Below are positions 9,333-18,518 of a stretch of 50,336 nucleotides of DNA, in pieces. The notes below the pieces were generated by a model, which worked only from the letters and a program-made list of their open reading frames with translations, was not told the origin of the DNA and made no database searches. The stretch's first letter is position 1, and every line of letters begins with the position of its first letter. The stretch covers positions 1 to 50,336 of the forward strand of contig JBGSVW010000011.1 of NCBI GenBank assembly GCA_041752735.1, read 5' to 3'. This DNA comes from UBA1422 sp041752735 (lineage in GTDB: Bacteria; Bacillota; Clostridia; Peptostreptococcales; Anaerovoracaceae). Position numbers and translations under genes: made by a program.

Positions 9333-10052
9333 ATGATTGACCTGAATCGAATCCCAAATCACGTTGCCATCATTATGGATGGCAACGGAAGATGGGCGGA
9401 AATGCGGAACCTGCCCCGGGCCTTTGGTCATAATGCAGGAATGAAGGCTATGAAGGAAATCGTGAAACGATCTTCTTCTCTTGGCATCAAACATCTAACC
9501 GTTTATGCTTTTTCTACCGAAAACTGGAAACGTTCCACGGAAGAAGTGAACGGTATTTTTAAATTGATTGTTACCTATGTGGACAACGAACTGAAAGAGC
9601 TACATGCCAACAATGTCCGGGTACACATTTTGGGAGATTATTCCAAACTTCCTGCAGATGCCGTAATCCGTTTAGAAAAAAGCCTGGCCGTTACCCAAAA
9701 TAACACCGGAATGCAGTTCAATATCGCTTTGAATTATGGCAGTCGCAATGAAATCGTGGAAGCGATTCAGGGCATAGCAAAATCCGTCAAGGAGGGTGTG
9801 ATGTCAGTGGATGAAATTAACGAAACGACGGTTACCCAACACCTTTCCACCGGTTTGGCAGGCATACCGGACCCGGAGCTACTAATCAGAACCAGCGGTG
9901 AAACGAGGATTTCCAACTTTCTACTCTGGCAAATCGCATATAGCGAACTGGTTTACTCCCCGGTTTTATGGCCGGATTTTACACCTGAAGTGTTCGAAAA
10001 TACCATTTTGGAGTATCAAAAGCGTGACAGACGTTTTGGAGGAAGAGCATAA
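9333..10052 (+). CDS. uppS: Undecaprenyl (isoprenyl) diphosphate synthase
   Basis: Cis-prenyltransferase that extends farnesyl diphosphate with isopentenyl diphosphate to the C55 carrier lipid of cell-wall synthesis. 239 residues. Catalytic Asp16 lies in IIMDGNGRWA; YAFSTENWKR and the C-terminal PDLLIRTSGE-type motif (here PELLIRTSGETRISNFLLWQ) are intact, as is the terminal RDRRFGG. Cytoplasmic, membrane-associated. It overlaps cdsA by one base. Confidence 0.97.
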   Translation: MIDLNRIPNHVAIIMDGNGRWAEMRNLPRAFGHNAGMKAMKEIVKRSSSLGIKHLTVYAFSTENWKRSTEEVNGIFKLIVTYVDNELKELHANNVRVHILGDYSKLPADAVIRLEKSLAVTQNNTGMQFNIALNYGSRNEIVEAIQGIAKSVKEGVMSVDEINETTVTQHLSTGLAGIPDPELLIRTSGETRISNFLLWQIAYSELVYSPVLWPDFTPEVFENTILEYQKRDRRFGGRA

Positions 10053-10834
10053 TGAAAACCAGAGTCCTTTCCGCATTCATCATGCTGCCACTTATGGCAG
10101 TCATATACTTCGGTGGTTATTGGCTGGTGGCAATGTGTTTTGCTATTGGCGTCCTAGGGGTCAGAGAATTTTTCAAAGGATTTGGAACGCTGGGAATCAA
10201 ACCATCCTTTCCCATTGCCGTTGTCTCAGCCACGGGTCTATATGTGATATTTCTATTGGGCGGCCAAACAGAATGGTTTTTAGCCTGGATATTTTTAACG
10301 GTATTGGCAAGCCTGCTATATTTATTTAATATCGAGAACAGACAATTGGAAGATGCCATGGCAACGATAACGGGTGTTTTCTATGTTGTGTATTTTTCCT
10401 TTCATGTGGTCTTGGTGGAGAACAGTGGTGATCCATCAATCTTAGTATGGCTCATTGTCCTTTCCGCTTTTGGTTCGGATGTTTGTGCCTACTTTACAGG
10501 GATGGCCATTGGCCGCCACAAGCTTTGCCCAAAAATCAGTCCCAAAAAAACCATTGAAGGCGCCATTGGCGGTGTCGTCGGAAGCGTCTTTGTTTGTGGT
10601 GTTTTTGGGTTTTATTTTGCAGACCAATACTTCTTACATTGTCTGATCATCGGCGCTATTGGTGCGGTGATTTCCCAATGCGGAGATTTGACAGCATCAA
10701 TTTTTAAACGCAAAATGGGTATTAAAGATTATGGGAATCTGATTCCGGGGCACGGAGGCATTTTAGATCGATTCGATAGTGTTTTATTCACCGCCCCCAC
10801 AATTTATTACTACATTCAGATGTTCATCCTTTAA
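10052..10834 (+). CDS. cdsA: Phosphatidate cytidylyltransferase
   Basis: Integral membrane enzyme making CDP-diacylglycerol from phosphatidate and CTP, the branch point of phospholipid synthesis. 260 residues with about seven to eight hydrophobic segments. The family signature is present near the C-terminus: KRKMGIKDYGNLIPGHGG followed by LDRFDS. SPKKTIEGAIGG precedes it. The start overlaps the uppS stop by one base. An 80-base gap with tandem repeats separates it from dxr. Confidence 0.96.
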   Translation: MKTRVLSAFIMLPLMAVIYFGGYWLVAMCFAIGVLGVREFFKGFGTLGIKPSFPIAVVSATGLYVIFLLGGQTEWFLAWIFLTVLASLLYLFNIENRQLEDAMATITGVFYVVYFSFHVVLVENSGDPSILVWLIVLSAFGSDVCAYFTGMAIGRHKLCPKISPKKTIEGAIGGVVGSVFVCGVFGFYFADQYFLHCLIIGAIGAVISQCGDLTASIFKRKMGIKDYGNLIPGHGGILDRFDSVLFTAPTIYYYIQMFIL

Positions 10835-10842
10835 GGAACATC

Positions 10843-10881
10843 ATCTCAGATTGGTATCTCAGACTGCAATCTTAGATTGTT
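10843..10881 (+). repeat. Three tandem 13-bp direct repeats
   Basis: Three head-to-tail imperfect copies: ATCTCAGATTGGT, ATCTCAGACTGCA, ATCTTAGATTGTT. They fill half of the 80-base cdsA-dxr gap. The last copy also contains the inverted repeat CAATCT-T-AGATTG. No promoter of good quality is seen with them. Confidence 0.8.
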
Positions 10882-10914
10882 AAAGAATCAATCGTTTAAG
10901 GAAGACAAAATCAA

Positions 10915-12063
10915 ATGAAAAAAATTGCCATTCTTGGGAGCACCGGTTCTATTGGAACCCAGACACTCTCTGTCATCGCTGAAAACCGGGACAACTTTAT
11001 TGTCACGGCACTTTGCTGTGGCAGCCGTGTGGATGAGATTAGCAATCAAATACAAAACTTCAGACCAAAATTGGCAGTGACTGCATTGCAAAGCGATGCG
11101 ATACAACTAAAAAAACAATTTCCTTGGCTGGAAACAGGCTGGGGAGAAGAAGGCTTAATTCAAGCGGCGACTTCTGATTGCGACATGGTGGTCAATGGAC
11201 TCATGGGAATCAAAGGTCTTATGCCAACCTATGAAGCGGTACTGGCCGGAAAAGATATTGCGTTTGCCAATAAAGAAACATTGGTGGCCGGTGGAGAACC
11301 GGTGATGCAGGCCGTCAAAGAAAAAGGTGTACGGTTTCTTCCGGTGGACAGCGAACATAGCGCTATTTTTCAGTGCCTCCAAGGGAATGATCCAACTGCA
11401 ATCAAACGGATTATCTTGACAGCCTCCGGTGGTCCTTTCCGGGGATATACCCGGGAACAAATGGGATCGGTCACCAGGGAACAAGCCTTGAATCACCCTA
11501 AGTGGACCATGGGACCAAAAATAACCATCGATTCGGCTACTATGATGAATAAAGGGCTGGAAGTCATTGAAGCCAAGTGGCTGTTTCATATTCCGGTGGG
11601 TCAGATAGATATTTTGATTCACCCACAAAGTATTGTTCATTCTTTGGTGGAGTTCACCGACACATCGGTTTTGGCACAATTAGGGTTGCCAGATATGAAA
11701 TTGCCAATATCCTATGCCCTTCATTATCCTGATAGGGTTGCTAACACCCTAACCCCCTTGGACTTGGCAGGCATGTCATTAACCTTTGAAAAACCGGATC
11801 TAAACGCTTTTCCGGCCATTCGACTGGCATATGAGGCCGCCGCCGCGGGAGGAACTTATCCGGCAGTAATGAATGGAGCCAACGAAGTGCTGGTTGATTT
11901 ATTCTTGCAGGGAAAACTTGAATTCCAAAGAATTGCGGAAATCATTGAAGAGATTTTAGATCATTATGACGATCAGTATCCCATGACGGTAGAGGGGATT
12001 TTGGCGTCAGACGATGAAATACGAAACCAAATTAGTAGACAATACGGGGAGACAGTGAAATGA
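10915..12063 (+). CDS. dxr: 1-deoxy-D-xylulose 5-phosphate reductoisomerase
   Basis: Second enzyme of the MEP isoprenoid pathway: DXP + NADPH to MEP. 382 residues. The NADPH-binding GSTGSIGTQTL is at the N-terminus; NKETLVAGG, VDSEHSAIFQCLQG, the metal/substrate loop ASGGPF and MMNKGLEVIEA are all present. With ispG two genes on and uppS upstream it supplies isoprenoid precursor for the wall carrier lipid. ATG follows AAGGAAG. Overlaps rseP by four bases (ATGA). Confidence 0.98.
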   Translation: MKKIAILGSTGSIGTQTLSVIAENRDNFIVTALCCGSRVDEISNQIQNFRPKLAVTALQSDAIQLKKQFPWLETGWGEEGLIQAATSDCDMVVNGLMGIKGLMPTYEAVLAGKDIAFANKETLVAGGEPVMQAVKEKGVRFLPVDSEHSAIFQCLQGNDPTAIKRIILTASGGPFRGYTREQMGSVTREQALNHPKWTMGPKITIDSATMMNKGLEVIEAKWLFHIPVGQIDILIHPQSIVHSLVEFTDTSVLAQLGLPDMKLPISYALHYPDRVANTLTPLDLAGMSLTFEKPDLNAFPAIRLAYEAAAAGGTYPAVMNGANEVLVDLFLQGKLEFQRIAEIIEEILDHYDDQYPMTVEGILASDDEIRNQISRQYGETVK

Positions 12064-13079
12064 CCATAGTAACCATATTATATGCCATACTCATGTTCAG
12101 TATATTAATCTTTGTCCATGAACTCGGCCACTTTTTATCAGCCAAGTCCTTTGGTATCAAGGTGAATAAGTTTGCTTTGGGCATGGGGCCGGTATTGCTG
12201 AAAAGACAGAAAGGCGATACGGAGTATTCTCTTCGATTGTTTCCCATTGGCGGGTTTTGTGCCATGGAAGGAGAGGATGAAGAGTCAGAGGATGACCGTG
12301 CGTTCAACAACAAAAAAGCCTGGCAAAAAACCATTGTTGTTTGTGCCGGATCTTTTATGAACTTAGTACTTGCCATCATCCTGATGATTATTGTGATGTT
12401 CTATATCGGTAGCGCAACCACCACATTAGATGAGGTTATTGTCGATAGTCCAGCCATGGTAGCCGGACTTCAAAGTGGTGACGAAATCGTTGCACTTGAT
12501 GGGGATCCCGTCAAGAATTGGAGCGATGTCACTGATTACATATCGTCAAGCAAAGAAAAATCAGTCACTGTTACGGTGAACCGGAATGGCCAGGAACTGA
12601 ATCTGACTTCAACTTTCACTGAATCAACTGATGGAAGACAAACCATTGGGATTGTGCCAAAATTAGAACGTAACCCTGCCACAGCCGTGGGAGAAGGATT
12701 CGTTGCAACATATAATATGGGCAAGATGATGCTGGACATCCTCCGGCAGCTTTTTACCGGCGATGTCTCCATCAATGAGCTGTCCGGACCTGTTGGCATT
12801 GTATATATGACCGGAGAAACTGTGAAGGCGGGATTTATTAACTTCGTTTATTTCATGGCACTATTAAGCCTGAATTTGGCGATTATTAATATGCTACCTC
12901 TTCCGGCATTAGATGGAGGGCGATTGCTGTTTATCATTGCAAGAAAAGTTACAGGTAAAGCCATCACCGACGATATGGAAGGGAAGATTCATTTCATAGG
13001 AATCATGCTCTTATTTGGCCTTATGATTTATGTCACTTGGAATGATATCACACGGTTTATTGTACCGTTTTTTCAATAA
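12060..13079 (+). CDS. rseP: Site-2 membrane zinc protease RseP/RasP
   Basis: Intramembrane metalloprotease of 339 residues that cleaves transmembrane segments such as anti-sigma factors and remnant signal peptides. HELGH at 20-24 in the first membrane helix binds zinc. One PDZ domain lies at about 120-200 (SPAMVAGLQSGDEIVALDG). The second catalytic motif NMLPLPALDGG is in a C-terminal helix. Start overlaps the dxr stop. The dxr-rseP-ispG order is standard in Clostridia. Confidence 0.96.
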   Translation: MTIVTILYAILMFSILIFVHELGHFLSAKSFGIKVNKFALGMGPVLLKRQKGDTEYSLRLFPIGGFCAMEGEDEESEDDRAFNNKKAWQKTIVVCAGSFMNLVLAIILMIIVMFYIGSATTTLDEVIVDSPAMVAGLQSGDEIVALDGDPVKNWSDVTDYISSSKEKSVTVTVNRNGQELNLTSTFTESTDGRQTIGIVPKLERNPATAVGEGFVATYNMGKMMLDILRQLFTGDVSINELSGPVGIVYMTGETVKAGFINFVYFMALLSLNLAIINMLPLPALDGGRLLFIIARKVTGKAITDDMEGKIHFIGIMLLFGLMIYVTWNDITRFIVPFFQ

Positions 13080-13088
13080 TCTTTCGTA

Positions 13089-13112
13089 AAGAGAATCGGA
13101 TTGTATTCTCTT
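13089..13112 (+). other. Hairpin ahead of ispG
   Basis: An 8-bp perfect inverted repeat (AAGAGAAT / ATTCTCTT, 8-base loop) in the short rseP-ispG gap, ending ~10 bases before the ispG ribosome site. No T tract follows, so not a standard terminator; possibly an mRNA processing or stability element. Confidence 0.5.
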
Positions 13113-13133
13113 CACCATTGGAAAGGGAATGCC

Positions 13134-14210
13134 ATGACAAAACCAGTTTTTTGTGGAAAAATTCAGATTGGCGGCGGCGCACCTGTGTCTATTCAGTCCA
13201 TGATCACCAGCAAAACAACAGACATCCAAAGCGCAGTTTCGGAAATCAATGCACTTATTTTGGCTGGATGCGATATTGTACGGCTTGCGGTACCTGACAT
13301 GGATGCTGCCAAAGCTTTTGGAGAAATCCGAAAGCAAGTGGCTATTCCGCTGGTCGCAGATATACACTTTGACCATACTCTGGCCATTGAATCTATTCAT
13401 AGGGGCGCCGACAAAATTCGAATCAATCCGGGCAACATCGGAAATCCGGACCAAGTTAATACGGTGGTAACCGCTGCCAAAGAATACAACATTCCAATCA
13501 GGGTTGGCGTCAATGCCGGGTCACTGGAAAAGGATATTTTAAAAAGCAAGGGAATCTGTGCAGAAGCCCTGGTGGAAAGCGCCATGAGAAACGTCAATCT
13601 TCTAGAATCCATGGATTTTCGTGAAATTGTGATATCAATGAAGGCATCCAATGTGAAGATGACCTATGATGCGTATCGTCTCATTTCAAATATGACCGAG
13701 TATCCTCTGCACATTGGAATAACAGAAGCCGGTCCGGCCAACATCGCCATCCTAAAATCGGCAGTTGGACTGGGAGGCCTTTTGCTAGCCGGCATCGGTG
13801 ATACCATGCGGGTTTCTATTACCGGAGACTCTTTGCGGGAGCCGGAAGTCGCGCTGGATATCCTTGCAGCAGTTGGGTTGCGCAACAAAGCTATCGAATT
13901 CATTTCCTGTCCTACATGCGGGCGCACCAAGGTCGATTTGACCTATATGGCGGAAACCATTGAAAACAGGCTTAGACTTGAAGTAGCGCCGCTTAGGAGG
14001 CTACGTGGGTTGCCACCAATTACGGTAGCGGTGATGGGTTGCGAGGTCAACGGTCCCGGCGAAGCAGCCGGAGCGGATGTAGGGGTTGCGTGTGGCGCCG
14101 GCAGAGGTGCGCTGTTTGTCAAAGGCAAGATTATCAAAACCGTTAAAGACGATGAAATAATTGACGAGATATTACGACTGGTTGAGGATTATGAAGCATA
14201 TTCTGGATAG
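13134..14210 (+). CDS. ispG: 4-hydroxy-3-methylbut-2-enyl diphosphate synthase (IspG/GcpE)
   Basis: [4Fe-4S] enzyme of the MEP pathway converting MEcPP to HMBPP. I use ATG 13134, which follows GGAAAGGG; an in-frame TTG at 13101 has no support. 358 residues, normal for the short bacterial form. N-terminal TIM-barrel landmarks include VPLVADIHFD-type (IPLVADIHFDH) and KIRINPGNIG. Cluster ligands lie in SCPTCGR and in MGCEVNGPGEA. Overlaps polC by 20 bases. Confidence 0.97.
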   Translation: MTKPVFCGKIQIGGGAPVSIQSMITSKTTDIQSAVSEINALILAGCDIVRLAVPDMDAAKAFGEIRKQVAIPLVADIHFDHTLAIESIHRGADKIRINPGNIGNPDQVNTVVTAAKEYNIPIRVGVNAGSLEKDILKSKGICAEALVESAMRNVNLLESMDFREIVISMKASNVKMTYDAYRLISNMTEYPLHIGITEAGPANIAILKSAVGLGGLLLAGIGDTMRVSITGDSLREPEVALDILAAVGLRNKAIEFISCPTCGRTKVDLTYMAETIENRLRLEVAPLRRLRGLPPITVAVMGCEVNGPGEAAGADVGVACGAGRGALFVKGKIIKTVKDDEIIDEILRLVEDYEAYSG

Positions 14211-17200
14211 CATAAAAAAAGAAAATGAAACCTATGAAATTAAGAAAGCCGTTGTGTCCGGGGATAAGGGTGTCTTGTCCCTAGATATCAGGCTTAATTT
14301 TATTGTGCCCATGGATCAGGTCAAGCAAATTAAAAAGTCAATGCTGGAAGAAATCCCAGGTTTAAGCGGTGTTGAGATTTCATTTATTTATGATGAAATC
14401 CACATGGAGCAAGGTGAAATCATCGGGCTATTCATTGAACATATGATTGAACTGGTAAACGGAAAGTATTCGGCAATCACCAAAACTATTTTCCCCAAAG
14501 AGTTCTGGTTGGAAGATGGCACACTTTACATTTACGCCCTTGGAGATACTGCGGTAGAAAAACTAAATCAGGAAGTGGCTTCGAAGTTCAGCCAATTATT
14601 GCACCACCATTTTTCCATTGATGTGAAAGTTGAATTTATCAATCACAAAGTAAAATACGATAAAAACGTTTCGGATTTGGAAAGGCATGACAAAATGCCG
14701 GCTCCTTTGCAGACCAGGGTGAATAAACCCACTGCCTCAAAAGAAAAAAATGAAAGAAAACTACCGGCAAATCGGCTGATGGGAAAAGCGATTGAAGGAG
14801 AGCCCATTCCAATTTCATCACTCTCAGCCAATAGCGGTCTGGTTGTCATTCGAGGAAGTGTTTTTGAAATAGGTGCACGAACCATCAAAAGCAACAAAAA
14901 ACTGGTTACATTGCTGTTGTCGGATACCACATCATCTCTATGCGCGAAGATGTTTATCAGCGATGAGAAGTGGGATCATATCGAGAAAAATCTGGAAGAA
15001 AATGATGTAATCAAAATTCGAGGCGAAGTGCAGTGGGATAACTTCAGTAATGATATCATTATGATGGCCAAAGACATTGAAAAAGGCAAACGCCAATTGC
15101 GGGAAGATTTGGCTGATACAAAAAGAGTGGAACTTCACGCCCACACCAAAATGAGTGCCATGGATGGATTGAATGATCCAACGGCCATGGTGCGAATGGC
15201 TGCGGACTGGGGACACAAGGCTGTGGCCATCACCGATCACGGCGTGGTACAGGCATTTCCCGAGGCGTTTCATGCTGCCAAAAAATCAGGAATCAAAATC
15301 CTATATGGCATGGAGGGGTATTTGTTCGATGACAAAGACAGCCTGTTGCCCAATGGGGAAATCAATATTAAAGGTAAGGATACCAGCCATATTATTTTGC
15401 TGGCCAAAAATCAAGAAGGGCTAAAGAATCTCTATAAATTGGTATCCCTTTCCCACCTGAAATACTTTTATAAAAAACCCAGGATTCCACGTTCGGTTCT
15501 CAATGAATACAGGGAAGGACTGATCATTGGTTCCGCCTGTGTGGAGGGAGAAGTCTTCAAAGGTGTCATTCATAATTATTCTGAAGAAACCCTTGCGCAG
15601 ATGGTTGCTTTCTATGATTATCTAGAAATCCAGCCACTTTGCAACAATAATTTCCTAATTGAAAAGGGAATTGTATCCGGTAGCGCCGGACTTCAAGTTT
15701 ATAACGAAAAAATAGTGGCATTGGGTAAGGCTTGCGGCAAACCTGTGGTGGCAACTTGTGATGCCCATTATGCTTCTCCTGAGGAATCCCTTTACCGACA
15801 GATTCTCATGGCTGGTCAGGGATACAAGGACATTGAAGGTGACAAAGGTTTGTTTTTTAGAACCACTGATGAAATGTTGGCGGAATTTCAGTACCTAGGA
15901 GAAGAACTTGCCAGAGAAGTGGTGATTGATGCGCCTAACCGGATTGCGGAGATGGTGGAGTCCATCCGGCCGGTTCCAACCGGCAAATTTCCACCTCAAA
16001 TAGAGAATTCCGACATCATCTTGCGGAACCGTTGTCAGGAATCGGCCATTGCCATATATGGCGATCCTTTGCCCGACAGCATCAAAGCCAGACTGGACAG
16101 AGAATTGAACTCCATAATCAGCAACGGATATGCAGTAATGTATGTTGCCGCGGAAATGCTGGTTCGAAAATCAATGGAGGACGGATACTTGGTTGGATCC
16201 AGAGGATCTGTGGGATCCTCATTTGCAGCAACCATGGCTGGGATTACAGAAGTGAATCCACTTGCACCTCACTATATTTGTCCTTCCTGCAAATACTTGG
16301 AGTGGGGTGATGAGAACTTATACGATTGTGGTGTGGATATGCCATCCAAAGAATGTCCGCAATGTGGCACCATGTTAGATCAAAATGGGTTTTCCATTCG
16401 GTTTGAAACATTCCTGGGATTCGAAGGGGATAAGGAACCGGATATTGACTTGAACTTTGCCGGTGAATATCAGGCTCGAGCCCATAAGTATGTTGAAGAA
16501 ATCTTTGGCAAAGAAAATGTATTCCGCGCCGGGACCATTGGCACCATTGCCAGTAAAACCGCCTATGGATTTGTCAAAAAATATTTTGAAGAGCGAGGCC
16601 TGCCCGTCAATAAATACGAAGTAGAGCGGCTGACAAAATGCTGTTCCGGGGTAAGGCGCACCACTGGTCAACATCCCGGAGGCATCATTATTGTGCCACA
16701 AGGTCATGACATCCACGAGTTTTGCCCGGTTCAGCACCCGGCAAACGACGGTTCCACTGAAACAATTACAACGCATTTTGACTATCATTCCATCGATGAG
16801 AATCTTCTTAAGTTGGACATTTTAGGGCATGATAACCCATCCATGATTCGCCAGCTGCAGGATATGACTGGAGCAGACCCACTTAAGGTACCCCTAAAAG
16901 ATGACCGAGTGAATGGGATATTCATTGGAATCGAGGGACTTGGAATCAAAGAACCGGATTATCGCTTTTCACACGGCAGCTTTGGCATCCCTGAATTCGG
17001 CACCCGTTTTGTCAGACAGATGTTGGACGATACAAAGCCGGACAAATTTGCTGACCTCGTTCGAATTTCCGGATTTTCACATGGTACAAATGTCTGGATC
17101 AACAATGCCCAGGAATTCATCCGGAGTGGGGAAGCCACAATGAAGGATGCAATATCAACCCGGGATGACATTATGAACTATTTAATCCTCAAGGGTTTGC

Positions 17201-17859
17201 CCAACAAAGAATCCTTTACCATCATGGAAAAGGTCCGAAAAGGCAAAGGCGTCTCAGAGGAAGAGGAAGCATTAATGAGACAATATCGTGTTCCATCCTG
17301 GTACATCGAATCCTGCAAGCGTATTGAATATATGTTTCCTAGAGCCCATGCGGTGGCTTATGTGATGATGTCTTATCGTATTGCTTATTACAAAGTATAT
17401 TATCCGGTGGAATTCTATTCTGTTTACTTTACAACCAAAGTAACCGATTTTAATTGGGAAGTCATACAAAAGGGATCAAGACATATTTTGGATCGTATTG
17501 ATTTCCTTGAGCTAAAAGGGCGCAATGCCACAAAAAAAGAGGAAGATGAAATCATTGTGTTGGAAGTTGCTTATGAAATGTATTCCAGAGGGTTTCAGTT
17601 TGAAAGCCCCAAATTGGGAGAATCCAAAGCAGTACAGTTTTCCCTGAAAGATGGGAAGATTCAAGTTCCTCTTTGTGCCTTGGATGGCGTCGGTGAAAAT
17701 GCCGGTCGGGCCATTGAAGAAGCCTATTTTAAGTCGCCATTTGCTACAGTTGATGATCTTAGAGAACGTACCCGGGTCAACAAAACTGCCATTGAAGCCC
17801 TACGGAATTGTGGCGCATTGAATGGTATTCAAGAATCAGATCAGATGAGTCTTTTGTAG
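14191..17859 (+). CDS. polC: DNA polymerase III PolC, lacking the exonuclease domain
   Basis: Gram-positive replicative polymerase. I start at ATG 14191 (GAGG just upstream; 1222 residues) rather than TTG 14161. Order: N-terminal domain (1-200), OB fold (~215-305), PHP domain from RVELHAHT (312) with ITDHG, zinc finger (CPSCKYLEWG ... CPQCG), palm with catalytic D751-I-D753, then thumb/fingers to the C-terminus. In usual PolC (about 1430-1450 residues) a ~180-residue DEDD proofreading exonuclease interrupts PHP after the GMEGYL-like strand. Here GMEGYLFDD (373-381) runs within ~20 residues into TSHIILLAKNQEGLKNLYKL, with no DxE motif anywhere. The frame is intact, so this looks like a clean domain absence, not a frameshift. 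Confidence 0.96.
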   Translation: MKHILDSIKKENETYEIKKAVVSGDKGVLSLDIRLNFIVPMDQVKQIKKSMLEEIPGLSGVEISFIYDEIHMEQGEIIGLFIEHMIELVNGKYSAITKTIFPKEFWLEDGTLYIYALGDTAVEKLNQEVASKFSQLLHHHFSIDVKVEFINHKVKYDKNVSDLERHDKMPAPLQTRVNKPTASKEKNERKLPANRLMGKAIEGEPIPISSLSANSGLVVIRGSVFEIGARTIKSNKKLVTLLLSDTTSSLCAKMFISDEKWDHIEKNLEENDVIKIRGEVQWDNFSNDIIMMAKDIEKGKRQLREDLADTKRVELHAHTKMSAMDGLNDPTAMVRMAADWGHKAVAITDHGVVQAFPEAFHAAKKSGIKILYGMEGYLFDDKDSLLPNGEINIKGKDTSHIILLAKNQEGLKNLYKLVSLSHLKYFYKKPRIPRSVLNEYREGLIIGSACVEGEVFKGVIHNYSEETLAQMVAFYDYLEIQPLCNNNFLIEKGIVSGSAGLQVYNEKIVALGKACGKPVVATCDAHYASPEESLYRQILMAGQGYKDIEGDKGLFFRTTDEMLAEFQYLGEELAREVVIDAPNRIAEMVESIRPVPTGKFPPQIENSDIILRNRCQESAIAIYGDPLPDSIKARLDRELNSIISNGYAVMYVAAEMLVRKSMEDGYLVGSRGSVGSSFAATMAGITEVNPLAPHYICPSCKYLEWGDENLYDCGVDMPSKECPQCGTMLDQNGFSIRFETFLGFEGDKEPDIDLNFAGEYQARAHKYVEEIFGKENVFRAGTIGTIASKTAYGFVKKYFEERGLPVNKYEVERLTKCCSGVRRTTGQHPGGIIIVPQGHDIHEFCPVQHPANDGSTETITTHFDYHSIDENLLKLDILGHDNPSMIRQLQDMTGADPLKVPLKDDRVNGIFIGIEGLGIKEPDYRFSHGSFGIPEFGTRFVRQMLDDTKPDKFADLVRISGFSHGTNVWINNAQEFIRSGEATMKDAISTRDDIMNYLILKGLPNKESFTIMEKVRKGKGVSEEEEALMRQYRVPSWYIESCKRIEYMFPRAHAVAYVMMSYRIAYYKVYYPVEFYSVYFTTKVTDFNWEVIQKGSRHILDRIDFLELKGRNATKKEEDEIIVLEVAYEMYSRGFQFESPKLGESKAVQFSLKDGKIQVPLCALDGVGENAGRAIEEAYFKSPFATVDDLRERTRVNKTAIEALRNCGALNGIQESDQMSLL

Positions 17860-17914
17860 GGCACAATCCAAAAGTCTCAATGATATCCTTTCTATCAAAT
17901 CTAATATCGCATTT

Positions 17915-17954
17915 AAGTTGTCGGAAATAAAGAAATGAACCGGCAACTTTTTTT
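17915..17954 (+). terminator. Terminator after polC
   Basis: Stem AAGTTGTCGG / CCGGCAACTT (one G-T pair) followed by a run of seven T. Ends the pyrH-polC operon. Confidence 0.85.
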
Positions 17955-17980
17955 GTAATTGAGATGAAAATCGATTATAC

Positions 17981-18043
17981 TTGAACTGTAAGTACAGATT
18001 GCATATTTAGAGTATTAAGTCTTATGCACACTGCACTTATAAT
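17981..18043 (+). promoter_or_regulatory. Promoter region of the XRE gene with palindrome
   Basis: A perfect inverted repeat CTGTA-AG-TACAG lies at 17986-17997. A TATAAT -10 is at 18038-18043 with a poor -35 (TTAAGT at 18015). An alternative pair is TTGAAC at 17981 and TATTTA at 18004, which would put the palindrome across the spacer. Self-regulation by the adjacent XRE protein is a natural guess. Confidence 0.5.
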
Positions 18044-18073
18044 ACAAGCAGGACAGAAAGAGGTGTTTTGCGA

Positions 18074-18415
18074 ATGGTAATCGATTACAAAGATATGGGC
18101 AGCCGAATCAAGAAAGCCAGAATCCGCGCAGGGTTAAGCCAGGAAAAACTGGCAGAGTCTGCGGATGTCGGTATCACCCATGTTAGTCATATAGAAAATG
18201 GGAAAACCATTCCCAGCGTGATGGTGCTGATCAAAATCATGAACCGCCTGGCACTCACTCCGGATGAACTTTTTTGTGGATATACAGAGCATTCGCAACC
18301 TGCCTTGCTCCGTGAGACCGCAGAGATTCTTCAGGATTGCACCACAGAAGAGCTCCGGGATATCAACAAGCATATCTCATTTGTCAAAGATATGTCTCGG
18401 GAGCGAAAGAAATAA
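18074..18415 (+). CDS. Small XRE-family transcriptional regulator
   Basis: 113-residue helix-turn-helix protein. ATG 18074 follows AGAGGTG with 8-base spacing. Residues ~8-62 form a Cro/CI-type HTH: GSRIKKARIRAGLSQEKLAE, then GITHVSHIENGKTIPS as recognition region, then PDELF. The last ~45 residues are a polar helical tail, with no metabolite-binding or peptidase domain visible. It lies alone between the polC terminator and the rimP leader, with its own promoter, and interrupts the otherwise conserved polC-rimP neighbourhood. Target unknown; probably autoregulated through the upstream palindrome. Confidence 0.9.
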   Translation: MVIDYKDMGSRIKKARIRAGLSQEKLAESADVGITHVSHIENGKTIPSVMVLIKIMNRLALTPDELFCGYTEHSQPALLRETAEILQDCTTEELRDINKHISFVKDMSRERKK

Positions 18416-18518
18416 CCGCTGATAATTGATGAAACCTTGACGCAGATACCTGTTTGCACTTGCAATTTTGACTAAACTATGGTATCTTGAAAAGGTAAAA
18501 ATAACTAGATGGTATGGA

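Noticed and set aside
11155..11679. 174-codon open frame on the minus strand
   Set aside because: Lies inside dxr, whose motifs are intact; no recognisable domain in the antisense product.
14161..14190. TTG start for polC at 14161
   Set aside because: No ribosome site, deeper overlap with ispG, and ATG 14191 has GAGG just upstream.
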